Position numbers and translations under genes: made by a program. 64,000 bases of DNA from Streptomyces endophytica (GTDB lineage: Bacteria; Actinomycetota; Actinomycetes; Streptomycetales; Streptomycetaceae). Positions within the stretch are counted from its first letter, which is position 1, and each line of letters begins with the position of its first letter. Shown piece by piece: positions 53,912-63,179 of this stretch. The stretch covers positions 1,054,001 to 1,118,000 of the forward strand of contig NZ_CP110636.1 in NCBI RefSeq assembly GCF_026153355.1, written 5' to 3'. Under the pieces are notes generated by a model. It was not told where the DNA came from, made no database searches, and saw nothing but the letters and a program-made list of their open reading frames with translations.

Positions 53912-54724
53912 ATGACGCAGATTCCCGCATCCTCGACCACCCTTCCGAAGCTGGCCACCACCGTCGCCGGTGACCCCGCCGGGCCCGGCCTCCTGCTGGC
54001 CCACGGCGCGACCGGCAGCGTCGTCAGCAACTACGGCGGCCTCATACCGACCCTGACCGCCACCGGCCACCACGTCGTGGCCCCCGACTACCCCGGCTCC
54101 GGCAACACCCCGCGCGCAACCGGCCCGTTGGAGCTGGACGCCCTGGCCGACGCCCTGGTCGCCGAGGCCACCGCGGCCGGCATGGACACCTTCACCCTGA
54201 TCGGCTACTCCATGGGCACCGCCGTGGCCGTACGGGCCGCGGCCCGGCACCCCGAGCGGGCCCGTGGCCTGATCCTGACCGCCGGTCTCGCCAAGGCGGA
54301 CGCCCGGACCACGGTCTGGCTCGACCTCTGGCTGCGCCTCCTGGAGCGCGGGGATCACGTCGGCTTCGCCCAGGTGCGGGCCCTCGGCGGCCTGGCCCCC
54401 GAGAGGTTCAACGCCCTCTCCCCCGCCGAGCGCGCGGCCGTCCTGGACCCCGACCCGTCCCTGCCGCCCGCCGGCTCCGCCGAACAGGCCGCGCTGGTAC
54501 GCGTCCTGGACACCACCGCCGACCTGCCCACCCTCACCGTGCCCACGCTGGTCATCGCCACCACTCTGGACACCCTGCTGCACCCGTCCCACTCCCGTTA
54601 CCTGGCCGACCACATCCCCGGCGCCGAGTACGCGGAGATCGCCACCGGTCACCTCCCGTTCGTCGAACGGCCGGAGGAGTGGCAGGAGTTGATCCACACC
54701 TTCCTGGCCAAGCACGGGCTGTGA
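53912..54724 (+). CDS. Alpha/beta hydrolase
   Basis: A 270-residue cytosolic alpha/beta hydrolase: oxyanion LLLAHGATGS, nucleophile elbow LIGYSMGTAVAV (Ser), acid region LVIATTLDTLLHP, and catalytic His EIATGHLPFVERP. Complete triad. Regulated by the divergent MerR protein through the palindrome at 53880-53893, so it may act on the compound the regulator senses. Substrate unknown. Confidence 0.85.
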   Translation: MTQIPASSTTLPKLATTVAGDPAGPGLLLAHGATGSVVSNYGGLIPTLTATGHHVVAPDYPGSGNTPRATGPLELDALADALVAEATAAGMDTFTLIGYSMGTAVAVRAAARHPERARGLILTAGLAKADARTTVWLDLWLRLLERGDHVGFAQVRALGGLAPERFNALSPAERAAVLDPDPSLPPAGSAEQAALVRVLDTTADLPTLTVPTLVIATTLDTLLHPSHSRYLADHIPGAEYAEIATGHLPFVERPEEWQELIHTFLAKHGL

Positions 54725-54735
54725 GGCGGCGGTCC

Positions 54736-54780
54736 GGTACTGACGAACGTCTCCGTCGTCCCCTGACGTTCGTCAGTACC
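54736..54780. terminator. 15-bp inverted repeat after the hydrolase gene
   Basis: GGTACTGACGAACGT (54736-54750) and its perfect complement (54766-54780) with a 15-base loop, 11 bases past the hydrolase stop and 32 before the next ATG. Probably a terminator; an operator for the next gene is an alternative because of the palindromic TACTGACGAACG arms. Confidence 0.5.
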
Positions 54781-54812
54781 GCCCGCACACCGCCCTGCTT
54801 ACGCTCGCCCCT

Positions 54813-56178
54813 ATGACACCCACGACAGCCACGACAGCCACGACAGCCACGACAGCCGTGAAGCGCGTGAAGCATGTTCAGCACGTGAAGCACGTGAAGC
54901 ACTTCCGGGATCAACTCCGCCGCGGTGCGGTCGCGTTAGTCCTCGCCGCTACGTTGCCGCTGCCGCTCGCCGGCGCCGCCCTCGCCGCCCCCCAGGCGAC
55001 CCAGGCGGCCCAGGCGACCCAGGCGGCCCAGGCGGCGCCGGCCGTCGCCCCGGCTCCCCCGCCTCCCCCGGCGGCCACCACGCTCCACCTCCCGCGCCCC
55101 ACCGGCCCCTACGCCATCGGGCGCGACACCCTGCACCTCACCGACCCGCAGCGCCGGGACCCCTGGGTGCCCTCCGCGGGCGCACGGGAGGTGATGGCCT
55201 CGCTGTACTACCCGGCCCGCCCGGCACCGGCCACCACCGCGCCCCGTACATGAACACCAGGGAGGCCCAGCTCCTCCTCCAGGGCATCCACCGCGCCAAT
55301 CTGCCGGCCGAGATGCTCGCCGCCACCCGTACCCACGCCCGCACCGACGCCCGGCCGGCCCCCGGCAGGCACCCGCTGGTGGTGCTCTCCCCGGCTTCTC
55401 CCTCAATCGCGCCACGCTCTCCCTGCTCTCCGAGGAACTCGCCTCGCACGGCTACGTGGTCGCCCTCCTCGACCACGCCTACGAATCCTTCGGCACGGCC
55501 TTCCCCGGCGGCCGCACCCTCACCTGCGTCGCCTGCGACACGGTCGAGAAGGCACCAGGGGACGTACGGAGGCGGCTGATGGCCAAGGTCGCCACCGGCC
55601 GCGCCGCCGACATCCGCTTCGTCCTCGACGCCCTGACGAGGACGGGTCGGCACGGGAAGCACGAGCTCCGCGGGACGCACCCCGCCTGGCGGTACTCCGC
55701 CGTGATCGACACCCGGCGGATCGGCGTCGCCGGGCACTCCATCGGCGGCAACAGCGCCGCGGCCGCCATGGCGGCCGATCCCCGTATCCGCGCCGGCATC
55801 AACATGGACGGCACGTTCTTCGCACCCGTCCCCCGCGGCGGGCTCGACGGCCGCCCGTTCCTGATGCTCGGCGCGCTCAACGGCCACTCACCGCACGACG
55901 AGGACACCAGCTGGCTGCGCGACTGGCGGCGGCTGGACGGCTGGAAGCGCTGGCTCACGGTCCGCGACGCCGGTCACTTCAGCTTCATCGACATCCCGGT
56001 CCTGGGCGGCCAGCTCGGCGTCACCGACCCCACCGCCCCGCTCCCCGGCAAGCGCTCCGGCGAGATCACCCGCGACTACGTCACCGCCTTCTTCGACCAG
56101 CACCTGCGCGGCCTCCCGCGCCCGCTGCTGGACGGCCCGTCCGCGGCCGACCCGGAGGTGCTGTTCCAGAACCCGTGA
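54813..56178 (+). CDS. Secreted platelet-activating-factor acetylhydrolase-like hydrolase (two frameshifts)
   Basis: An alpha/beta hydrolase of the PAF-AH/lipase type (about 455 residues if repaired). It has a signal peptide (ALVLAATLPLPLAGAALA) after a repetitive N terminus, then LHLTDPQRRDPW, LASHGYVVALLDHAYESFG, the elbow GVAGHSIGGNSA (Ser), INMDGTFF (Asp) and DAGHFSFID (His). Frames break at 55242-55245 and 55389-55392; one C each restores APPYMNTREAQLLL and VVLSPGFSLNRATLS. The start may be a later codon, since the first 30 codons are simple repeats. Secreted; substrate unknown. Confidence 0.8.
54820..54856 (+). repeat. 9-bp tandem repeat ACGACAGCC
   Basis: Four direct copies at the 5' end of the secreted hydrolase gene (coding Thr-Ala-Thr). 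They are followed by GTGAAGCAC/GTGAAGCAT repeats and, at 54989-55040, by CCCAGGCGG/A repeats in the signal-peptide end. The 9-bp units keep the frame when copy number changes. Confidence 0.7.
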
Positions 56179-56188
56179 GGAAAATGAC

Positions 56189-56228
56189 GCGAGGGCGCGC
56201 GAGGGGCCAGCCCCTCACACGCCCTCGC
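56189..56228. terminator. Bidirectional hairpin terminator
   Basis: 18-base arms (56189-56206 / 56211-56228, two wobble mismatches) with a 4-base loop, between the convergent hydrolase and FBP genes. Confidence 0.75.
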
Positions 56229-56239
56229 TCGTCCCGCGC

Positions 56240-56740
56240 TCAGCCTTCCAGCACCTTGTCGAGAAACTCGTCCAGGTTCCGCACCGTGCGCTCGATCCGC
56301 GCCTCCACCGGCAGCGTCTCCTCGTGCCGCCCGGCGAGCTGGGACTGCTTGCGCCCGCGTACGTACAGCGAACACGCGAGGTCGGCGCAGAGGTACGTCC
56401 CGACGGTGTTTCCCTGCCGCCCGGACGGCCCGGCCCGCCGCGCGGCCAGCAGACTGACCCCCGACCCCGGGTGCCCGGTCATGCAGACCGAGCAGACCGT
56501 CGTCTTGGTGAAACTCCGCCGCACCCCCTGGGGCACCCTGAGAGTGACGCCGACGAGCCCGTCGCCCCGCGGCGCCACCAGATAGCTCCGGTCCGGCGCC
56601 CCGGGGTCCCGCCACCCCAGAAAGTCCAGGTCCTCCCACGGCAGCCCGGCCAGCCCCACCGGCAGATTGATCCGACTCGCCTCCCCCTTCGAGCAATTCA
56701 CAAAGGAGGCACGTATCGCTTTTTCACCTACGGGGTCCAT
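56240..56740 (-). CDS. FBP-domain protein (EF-G-binding, zinc finger)
   Basis: A 166-residue protein with a C-terminal treble-clef zinc finger: VCSVCMTGHPG and, 32 residues on, LCADLACSLYVRGRK supply four Cys. This matches the FBP/FusB family that binds elongation factor G; staphylococcal members give fusidic-acid resistance by freeing EF-G from the ribosome. Streptomyces homologues are of unknown role. The N terminus is MDPVGEKAIRASFVNCSKGE, with the ATG at 56740. Confidence 0.8.
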   Translation of the reverse strand: MDPVGEKAIRASFVNCSKGEASRINLPVGLAGLPWEDLDFLGWRDPGAPDRSYLVAPRGDGLVGVTLRVPQGVRRSFTKTTVCSVCMTGHPGSGVSLLAARRAGPSGRQGNTVGTYLCADLACSLYVRGRKQSQLAGRHEETLPVEARIERTVRNLDEFLDKVLEG

Positions 56741-56809
56741 AACGCCCGAAGTTAACAGCGGTGGTCCGGTCCCGTCGCCCGAATTTCTTGCCGCGCGAGC
56801 AGATGACGA

Positions 56810-57413
56810 TCAGGCCCCCGGCCTCATCATCCACGCCCGGGTCGTCTTCCGCGCGAGCCCGGCCCGCTCCGCCCGCCCCGCCCGTTCGGCACCGGCCTGC
56901 GCACGCTGCGGCGCCAGCTTGTCCCAGTCCGCCGGCTTCAGGAACAGCATCGCACCACCGTCGGGCGCCACCATGACGCCACCGAACGGCAGATCACCGG
57001 CGACCCAGACACCACCGTCCAGCCCCTGCGGCCAGCGGCGCCGCCCCGCCGCGTTGACGGCCTTCATCAAGGGCGCCCCGTGCCGGCCCCGGGTGGAGAC
57101 CCGCACGGTGAAGACAGTGCCGTACCGGGTCCATTTCTCGCCCTTCTTGGACACCCGGTATGGAATTCGAGGGGTAGTGGCGCAGTACGCGCGCGCAACG
57201 GGTGACCCGAATTCCATACCCGACCCGGTAGAAAGTGAAGGCGGCCACGAACATCCCGGCGACCGTCAACAGCCACACGGCGAAGACGTTCGGGACACCG
57301 AGACGGACCAGCACTACGGGCAGCGCGCACAGCCCGAGGGCGAGCACGAGACGCAGCACGAGCAGCCGTACGAGAGCCGCGTAGGTGCGCCTCACCACCC
57401 GCGCCACGTCCAC
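56810..57413 (-). CDS. Two-helix membrane protein next to mycosin (frameshifted)
   Basis: About 200 residues. Two N-terminal membrane helices (LVLALGLCALPVVLVRLG; AVWLLTVAGMFVAAFTFY) are followed by a soluble beta-rich domain (KWTRYGTVFTVRVSTRGRH, GGVWVAGDLPFGGVMV). The frame changes at 57171-57174: removing one C of the CCCC run joins RVLRHYP to RIPYRVSKKG. The start is a GTG at 57413 or 57407 with no clear ribosome site. It follows the mycosin gene by 62 bases and may be part of the same secretion-linked set. I do not recognise a named family. Confidence 0.6.
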
Positions 57414-57475
57414 TGCACCGTCCGCCGGCCCGTCCGTCAGCCCGTCCGTCAGCCCGTCCGCCGGCAGGGCTCGGC

Positions 57476-58656
57476 TCAGCCCCAAGCCTGGTTGCCGCGG
57501 TTGTTGCGACGGCGGGTCGCGACGACGACGCCGATGATGATGCCGGCGACGACCAGCACGCCGAGGGCGATGCCACCGATGAGCAGGGCCTTGTCCTTGG
57601 CGCCCATGGGCGGGTTGGGGTCGGAGCCCTTGTCGGCGGCCGTGTCGGAGTACTTGCCCTTCGGCATCGGCAGCGGCCGGCCGCCGGACCTGCCGCGATG
57701 TCACGGCGCAGGGCGGGGCCCGGCTGGATGAAACCGTAGCCGTAGTGGGCGTCCGGGAGCTTGAGGTGCTTGTCCTTCTCGGTCTGCGCGAGACCGGCGG
57801 TCTTCACCAGGCGGTTGGCGATCTGGCCGGGGGTGAGATCGGGGAACTTCTGCTTGAGCAGGGCCGCGGCGGCGGACACGTAGGCGGTGGCGGCGGAACT
57901 GCCGTTCGCTGCGGTGTCGTAGTCGTGGTCGCTCTTGCCCATGGCGACGGCGACCTTCTCACCGGGCGCGAGCAGGTCGGTGTCCGCGTTGTAGTCGTTG
58001 GCGTCGGCCGCCTTGCCGTACTGGTCGACCGAGCCGACCCCGATGACACCGGGGCAGCCCACCGGATACGTCCTGCGAGTCAGGCCGTCGTTGCCCATGG
58101 CAGCCACGACCACCACACCCTTGTCGAGGGCGTAGTGGATGGATTCGCAGGTGTCGCCCTCCAGGTCGCCGCCGTAGGACATGTTGATCACGTCCGCGCC
58201 GTGCTCCACCGCCCAACGCGTGGCCTGCCCGCTGTTCTTGTACTCGGGAACGGGGAGGATCTTGGCGTCGGGCGCGAGGCCCTTGACGCCTTCGGAGCCG
58301 CCCGGCCCGTGGCCGTGCCCCGCGATGATCCCGGCCATCGCGGTGCCGTGGTCGCGGATGTCCTCGTTCGGCTTGAGGTACTTGGCGCCCTCGGCCTCCG
58401 TCGCCTTTCCGAAGTCCGGCCCGGGAAGGAACTGCCCTGTCAGGTCCTGGTGGGTCGTACGGAAACCACTGTCGAGCACGGCGACCGTCACGCCCTTGCC
58501 GGTGGCCTCCTTCCAGAGCTGCTGGGCCCCGAACGCCTCCAGCGGCCACTCGGCCTTCCGCACCTGGTCCGCGGAGGCGGTGCCGCCCGCGGACAGCAGC
58601 AGTGCTCCGGTCAGCGCAGCACCCACCGTCGCGCGCAGTGTTCGGGTGACCCTCAT
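57476..58656 (-). CDS. mycP: Type VII secretion mycosin-type subtilisin (frameshifted)
   Basis: An S8 serine protease (about 394 residues): signal peptide (ALTGALLLSAGGTASA), catalytic Asp in VTVAVLDSGF, His in RDHGTAMAGIIAG, Ser in ANGSSAATAYVSA, and a C-terminal membrane helix (LLIGGIALGVLVVAGIIIGV) with a basic tail. One missing G at 57677-57678 restores AGPLPMPKGKYSDTAAD before the helix. AAGGAG lies 6 bases before the ATG at 58656. Mycosins process substrates and stabilise type VII (ESX) machines. No EccB/C/D/E genes are in the window. Confidence 0.85.
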
Positions 58657-58701
58657 CCTTCGCTCCTTCTTGCCGTGCTGTCCGGCGGCCTTTTCCGCCT
58701 G

Positions 58702-58741
58702 AGGAAAGGCCCCGCACACATGAGAGTGCGGGGCCTTTCCT
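58702..58741. terminator. Perfect hairpin between the PPE-like and mycosin genes
   Basis: 16-base perfect arms (58702-58717 / 58726-58741) and an 8-base loop. It suggests partial termination, so that substrates may be made in excess over the protease. Confidence 0.75.
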
Positions 58742-58770
58742 CATTGGCCGCATGCGACGTTATCGTCGGC

Positions 58771-60183
58771 CTACTCGATGACGCGAGGGGCAACGTTACG
58801 TTGCGGGTTCCAGGTCTCCTCGTCCTCGACGAGGTAGTCGGGGCGCTGCCCTGTGGTGCGCTCCTTCTCCTTGCCCTTGCCCTTCGCTCCGGCGGCGCCC
58901 ATCATGCCCGCCTGCTTGCCGCCGCGGCTGCGGTGCAGGCCCGAGCCGCCCTGCTTCGCACCGCCCGCGGGGCCGCCCGGCTTGCCGACCAGTCCGCCGC
59001 GGGTACGCGCCTGCGGACCGCTGCGCCCGGCCGCGCCCTTGACACCGCCTGCCTTGCCGGCCGCTCCGGCGCCCGGCATGCCGCCGCGCATCCCGCCGGC
59101 ACCACCGGCGCCCCGGGATCCGCCCATGCCACCGGGCATGCCGATGACACCGGGCGGGACCGCGCCCCCGGGGAAGCCCCCCGTGCCGCCGGTCACGCCG
59201 TGGCTGCCACCGGTCGTCCCGCCGCTGAAGGTGCCGCCGCCCGTCGGCGGGGCGAGGGTGCCGCCCTGCACGCTGTCGAGACCGGTGGTCACGGGCAGGT
59301 CGGGACGGTGCAGCTTGGGGGCGTCGAACCCTTCCGGTACGGCGCCACCGCCCGCACCGTTCGGCATCTTCGGTGCGGTGGACTGGTGGGGATGGGTGCC
59401 GCCCGTCACGGGCATGCGCACCGGAGGCGGAGGCGGGGTGGTCGACGGGTCCACGGGCCAGTCGCCGCCCCCGGTACCCGGCCCGGTCCCTTCACGGAGC
59501 CGCTTGCCCTGCCCGTTGTAGTGAGCGGCCAACTCGTCCATCACGATGACCGCTTCGACCTGACGCTCCTTGGTCAGGGACAGGCTGTCCCTGTTGAGCT
59601 CCAGGGCCATGCGAGTGTCCATCTTGGGGTTCGCCATGTCCCGCTTGAACTGGCTGTCGTCGCCGCTCTCGTCGGTCGCCCGGTCCACGACTCCCGGGTC
59701 GTGGATCTTCGACATGGCCTTCTTGGCCTCGCGGAGATTGTGCGCGACGCCGGCCTCCGGCCCCGAGGAACGAGTACCGATCAGCGTGGACTCGACGTTT
59801 CGCGAGTGCTGGTACGTCTTGTCGATCTTCTCCAGCACCTTGCCGGCTTCCCTGCGGAACGCCTGCGCCGCCGAGCCCTCCCAGTGCGCGGAGGCATGGT
59901 CGACCGCATCCATGAAGGCCTTGCGGATGCCGCCACGGCCGTCCTCGCCGCCCAGGCGGTCGGCGGAGGCGCGCCAGTGGTGGCCGGAGGTCTCAACCGC
60001 CTCTGGGCTGGCGTGCTCGATCATCGCCCGGAGGGCATTGAGGCCGTGGTGATGGAAGTCGGACGCAGACCGAGGGGTGAGGTGCTGGCCCTTGAACGAC
60101 TTCAGCCGCTCTTCCCGCTCATGGTTCTTGCGCTGCTGCTCCATCGCCTTGGCGCTGTCGTACTCCTGCTTGGCGTCAACCAT
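58771..60183 (-). CDS. Type VII secretion substrate, PPE/EspB-like with Gly/Pro-rich tail
   Basis: A 470-residue protein. Residues 1-200 are helical and charged (HWRASADRLGG at about 85-95 is a W-containing turn; HWEGSAAQAFRREAGKVLE holds a W-x-G motif). A Pro-rich stretch follows, then a long Gly-rich region with MGG/GGM and AGA repeats and many basic residues, and the end motif EDEETWNPQRNVAPRVIE. The WxG motif and a conserved acidic-Trp-NVxPxVI tail are features of Streptomyces ESX substrates. Co-transcribed with the EspC-like gene 56 bases upstream. Confidence 0.75.
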   Translation of the reverse strand: MVDAKQEYDSAKAMEQQRKNHEREERLKSFKGQHLTPRSASDFHHHGLNALRAMIEHASPEAVETSGHHWRASADRLGGEDGRGGIRKAFMDAVDHASAHWEGSAAQAFRREAGKVLEKIDKTYQHSRNVESTLIGTRSSGPEAGVAHNLREAKKAMSKIHDPGVVDRATDESGDDSQFKRDMANPKMDTRMALELNRDSLSLTKERQVEAVIVMDELAAHYNGQGKRLREGTGPGTGGGDWPVDPSTTPPPPPVRMPVTGGTHPHQSTAPKMPNGAGGGAVPEGFDAPKLHRPDLPVTTGLDSVQGGTLAPPTGGGTFSGGTTGGSHGVTGGTGGFPGGAVPPGVIGMPGGMGGSRGAGGAGGMRGGMPGAGAAGKAGGVKGAAGRSGPQARTRGGLVGKPGGPAGGAKQGGSGLHRSRGGKQAGMMGAAGAKGKGKEKERTTGQRPDYLVEDEETWNPQRNVAPRVIE

Positions 60184-60239
60184 GCAGGCCCCCCTTCATC
60201 TCCATCTCCGCCCTTCGTGCGCGCGTCGCCGTGTGGTGC

Positions 60240-60551
60240 TCAGCCATTCATCGAGGTCTTCGTCTGGTGCTCCTGGTCCTCGTACGCACCGCGGCTGGCT
60301 TCCGTCTTCTCGCCGAACTTGTGGATGAGGTCCTGGAGCGCGTCGATGACCTGCGACATGTACGACTGCATGTCGTCATGGGCCTTCGCGAGGTCGCCCG
60401 CCTCAAGGAAATTGACGCCGAAGGCCGACTTCGGAATGGTCGTGCTGTATTTCACCTTCTGGCTGGGTTCGTCCATGTCGCCGCGAAGGTGGCGGAGTTG
60501 GCGCACCACGCTGTCCAGTTCGTCGAGATCGACCCTGAAGCGCTCGCTCAT
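60240..60551 (-). CDS. EspC/ESAT-6-like small secreted protein
   Basis: A 103-residue helical-hairpin protein (FRVDLDELDSVVRQLRHLRG ... SYMSQVIDALQDLIHKFGE) without signal peptide, cysteine or classical WxG; the turn reads KSAFGVNFLEAG. The N-terminal pattern matches the EspC-like family of type VII substrates that pair with EspB/PPE-like proteins. The ATG at 60551 has a GGGGAG ribosome site. It is the first gene of the secretion-linked set; an AT-richer promoter region lies at 60620-60700. Confidence 0.7.
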   Translation of the reverse strand: MSERFRVDLDELDSVVRQLRHLRGDMDEPSQKVKYSTTIPKSAFGVNFLEAGDLAKAHDDMQSYMSQVIDALQDLIHKFGEKTEASRGAYEDQEHQTKTSMNG

Positions 60552-60773
60552 TCCTTCTCCCCGTTCCCCGTCTGCCCCGGCCCGTTCCCCCACGCACCGC
60601 CCCGTGAAGCCGTCGGTAAGGGCAACATAAAGTCAATAAATACTAGGGAGTTGGGCACCTTCGATGCAAGATCGAAAGTCATGATCTGTCCGATTTAGCG
60701 CAGGATGGTGCCGCACTTTGTAGAGGGGTTGTTACCTGCGGGCGCAACCTGCTCGTCCCCTACCCTAAGGCGA

Positions 60774-62137
60774 TCATGCGCGCAGGGAGGCGAGTTCGAC
60801 CACCGTGACGTCCGGGGGCGCGCCCAGCCGTACGGGCGGCCCCCAGGCACCCGCGCCGCGGGTCACGTACAGCTGGGTGTCGCCGTAGCGTTCCAGGCCC
60901 GCGATGGTCGGGTTCGTGGCCTCGGCGACGTACGTGAAGGGCCACATCTGGCCGCCGTGGGTGTGGCCGGAGAGCTGGAGGTCCACCCCGTACCGCACGG
61001 TGTCGTGGATGGTGACCGGCTGGTGCGCCAGGAGGACGACGGCGCGGGCCGGGTCGCGGTCGCCCAGCGCCAGGTCGTAGTCGGGACCGGCGTGTTCGGT
61101 CGCACCGGCGAGGTCGTTGACGCCCGCGAGGTCGAAGCCGGGCAGCGCGGTCCGCGCGTTCTCCAGCGGGTGGATGCCCAACTCCCTTACGTGATCCACC
61201 CATTGGGCGGCGCCCGAGTAGTACTCGTGGTTGCCGGTGACGAAGTACGCGCCGTGGCGGGCGCGCAGCTCGCGCAGGGGCTCCGCGGCCGGGCCGAGGT
61301 CGGCGACGCTGCCGTCGACCAGGTCGCCGACGACGGCGATCAGGTCCGGAGAGGTCCGGTTGACCGTGTCGACGACGCGCCGGGTGTGGGCGCGGCCGAG
61401 GATCGGACCCAGGTGGATGTCGCTGACCACGGCGATGCGGAAGCCGTGGGCCGCCCGCGGCAGTTTGGCCAGCGGCACGGTCACGCGCTTCACGGACGGG
61501 CCGCGGAAGGTGGTCGCGGTCCCGTACCCGACGGCGGCCGTGGCGGCCAGGGACGCCCCGGCGGCCACCGCCCGGGCGAGGAAGAGCCGCCGGGGCGGGG
61601 TGGGGAGCGGGGGCAGCGCGGGGTGCGGGGCGGCAGGAGGGTGGGGGCGGAGGACGGGGTGGGTACGGGGGGCGACGGGGTGGCCCCGCGGGGGCCGTCG
61701 GGGGCAGCGCGGCCCTCGGGCCCTTCGGGTCCTGCGGCGCCTTCGGGTCCTGCGGGCCCTTCCGGTGAGCGGGAGGGGGACGGGACCGGGAGCGTGGCGG
61801 GGGCCGGAGTCGCCGGTGCCTCCCGTTCCCGGAGGAGCCGCAGGGCCACCGCTCGTACGACCTCGCCGGCCAGCAGTGCCAGGACGAGGTACAGCAGCAG
61901 GGCCAGCCAGAGGTACCCGGGCCAGGCCAGCACCTGCTGGAGCACGAACGGGACGCCGGCCCGCCCGGCGAGGAGGGCGCCGAGGGAGAGCAGCGGGAGG
62001 GCGAAGGCGGCGACGGTGCCGGCGCGGCGGGTGCGGCTGCCGCGTGCCGTGGTGTCGCGGACCAGGCGGCACCAGACGTAGCGGTGCACGCCGAAGAACA
62101 GGCCGAGGACCGGCACCGCGATCAGGGCAAAGACCAC
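60774..62137 (-). CDS. Membrane metallophosphoesterase (frameshifted)
   Basis: An N-terminal membrane part of four to five helices (FALIAVPVLGLFFGVHRYVW; LPLLSLGALLAG; YLWLALLLYLVLALL), a Pro/Gly-rich linker, then a calcineurin-type phosphoesterase domain: VVSDIHLG, VGDLVDGS, VTGNHEYY, LLAHQP and LSGHTHGGQ, all metal ligands present. One base is missing somewhere in 61610-61690 (linker), shown by the change of frame. Enzymes of this type act on phospholipids, UDP-sugars or nucleotides at the membrane. Start at the GTG 62137. Confidence 0.85.
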
Positions 62138-62154
62138 CGCGTCTCCCTAGCTCC

Positions 62155-62325
62155 AGTTGTACCGGGAACTTCAGGTGTCCCAGGAGTTCCTGACGTCCTG
62201 GCAGCTCCAGGTGTTCCGACAGCTCCAGGCGTTCTGACAGCTCCCGACGTCCCGAAAGCTCCAGGTGTCCCGGGAGCCCCGGAAGTCCCGGGAGCTCCAG
62301 AAGTCCCGGACGAGCACGCTATCGG
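62155..62325. repeat. Degenerate ~15-bp tandem repeats
   Basis: About ten imperfect copies of a unit like AGCTCCAGGTGTTCC, some with GGGAG or GACGTCC variants, upstream of the metallophosphoesterase gene. One in-frame reading would give Val/Pro/Gly-Ala repeats (VPGAPEVPGAP), but there is no ribosome site, so I treat it as noncoding. Confidence 0.6.
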
Positions 62326-62459
62326 GCGGGCGGCCAGAGAGAGGGAAGCGGCGCCCGGCGGTGGGGGCGGGACGGGAACGCGGCGCTCAGCGGTGGGGGC
62401 GGGCCGACCGGATATCCGGCGGCCCGCCCCCGCACGCTTCGCTCAGGCCCCCGAGGGGG

Positions 62460-63179
62460 TCAGTGCCCGGTCCAGGTCCCGCTCCCGGTCCAGTTCCCGC
62501 TCCCCTCCGCCGTCCTGGCCCGCTTCGCGGGGACGGGGACGAACGGGCACTGCCATTCGGCGGGCTTGGGGCGGCCGGAATAGCGGCGGGCCTCGGAAAG
62601 CTCCTCGTATTCCTGCAGATTCGGATTGATGTCGCCCTGCAGCTTGATGTCCTGCTTGCGTATCTTCTCCGCCAGGCGGTCCCACATTCCGGCGCCCTTG
62701 ATCCGGGTGAACTGCTCGTGGGAGTTGAAGGCGAGCATCGGGAAAGGCGGGCGGCGGCCCCAGCGGCGGTGGGTCTCGTGCAGGCCGATCACGAAGAACG
62801 GGTGCCCGGCCACGCTGTATGCGAATTCCTGGGCCTGCGGGTCCGAGGCGTAGCCCGTCGCCCACTGGTGGTTCTCCGCGTCCTGTTCGTGGAGGAGCTG
62901 GAGCTGCTGCCAGAGGAGTTCCTCGAAGCGCAGTTCGTCCACGCCGCGGGGTTGCTCAAAGGTGGCGATGAAACTGGTGAAGGACCGGGCGCTCCAATCC
63001 GCCGAGCCGACGAATTCCGCGAGATCGAGCGCCATCAGCCGGGCGGCCTCCTCGCTCCCCAGCACGTCGTAGTGCCGGTGTGTGATGCCGCCCTGGCGCC
63101 AGGCCGAACGGCCCGCCAGACAGGAGAACCGGTCTCCCAGGATGAACGCCTCGACCTCACCACGCGCGTTTGACGTCAT
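62460..63179 (-). CDS. YqcI/YcgG-family protein (GntA-like heme N-oxygenase)
   Basis: A 239-residue protein with hallmarks of the YqcI/YcgG family: FILGDRFSCLAGRSAWRQG, AYSVAGHPFFVIGLHETHRRWGRR (split as AYSVAGHPFFV and IGLHETHRRWGRR), FPMLAFNSHEQFTRIKG, and IKLQGDINPNL. Studied members (GntA) bind heme and N-hydroxylate an arginine derivative; the conserved His residues fit heme binding. The substrate here is unknown. AAGGAAGG precedes the ATG at 63179. No biosynthetic neighbours are visible. Confidence 0.75.
   Translation of the reverse strand: MTSNARGEVEAFILGDRFSCLAGRSAWRQGGITHRHYDVLGSEEAARLMALDLAEFVGSADWSARSFTSFIATFEQPRGVDELRFEELLWQQLQLLHEQDAENHQWATGYASDPQAQEFAYSVAGHPFFVIGLHETHRRWGRRPPFPMLAFNSHEQFTRIKGAGMWDRLAEKIRKQDIKLQGDINPNLQEYEELSEARRYSGRPKPAEWQCPFVPVPAKRARTAEGSGNWTGSGTWTGH

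Noticed and set aside
57745..60630. 961-codon open frame on the plus strand over the secretion genes
   Set aside because: It is antisense to the mycosin and PPE-like genes, which have motifs, ribosome sites and signal sequences. The plus-strand frame is composition noise.
62155..62325. Possible CRISPR array
   Set aside because: Repeats are short, drifting and contiguous with no unique spacers, and no cas genes are in the window.
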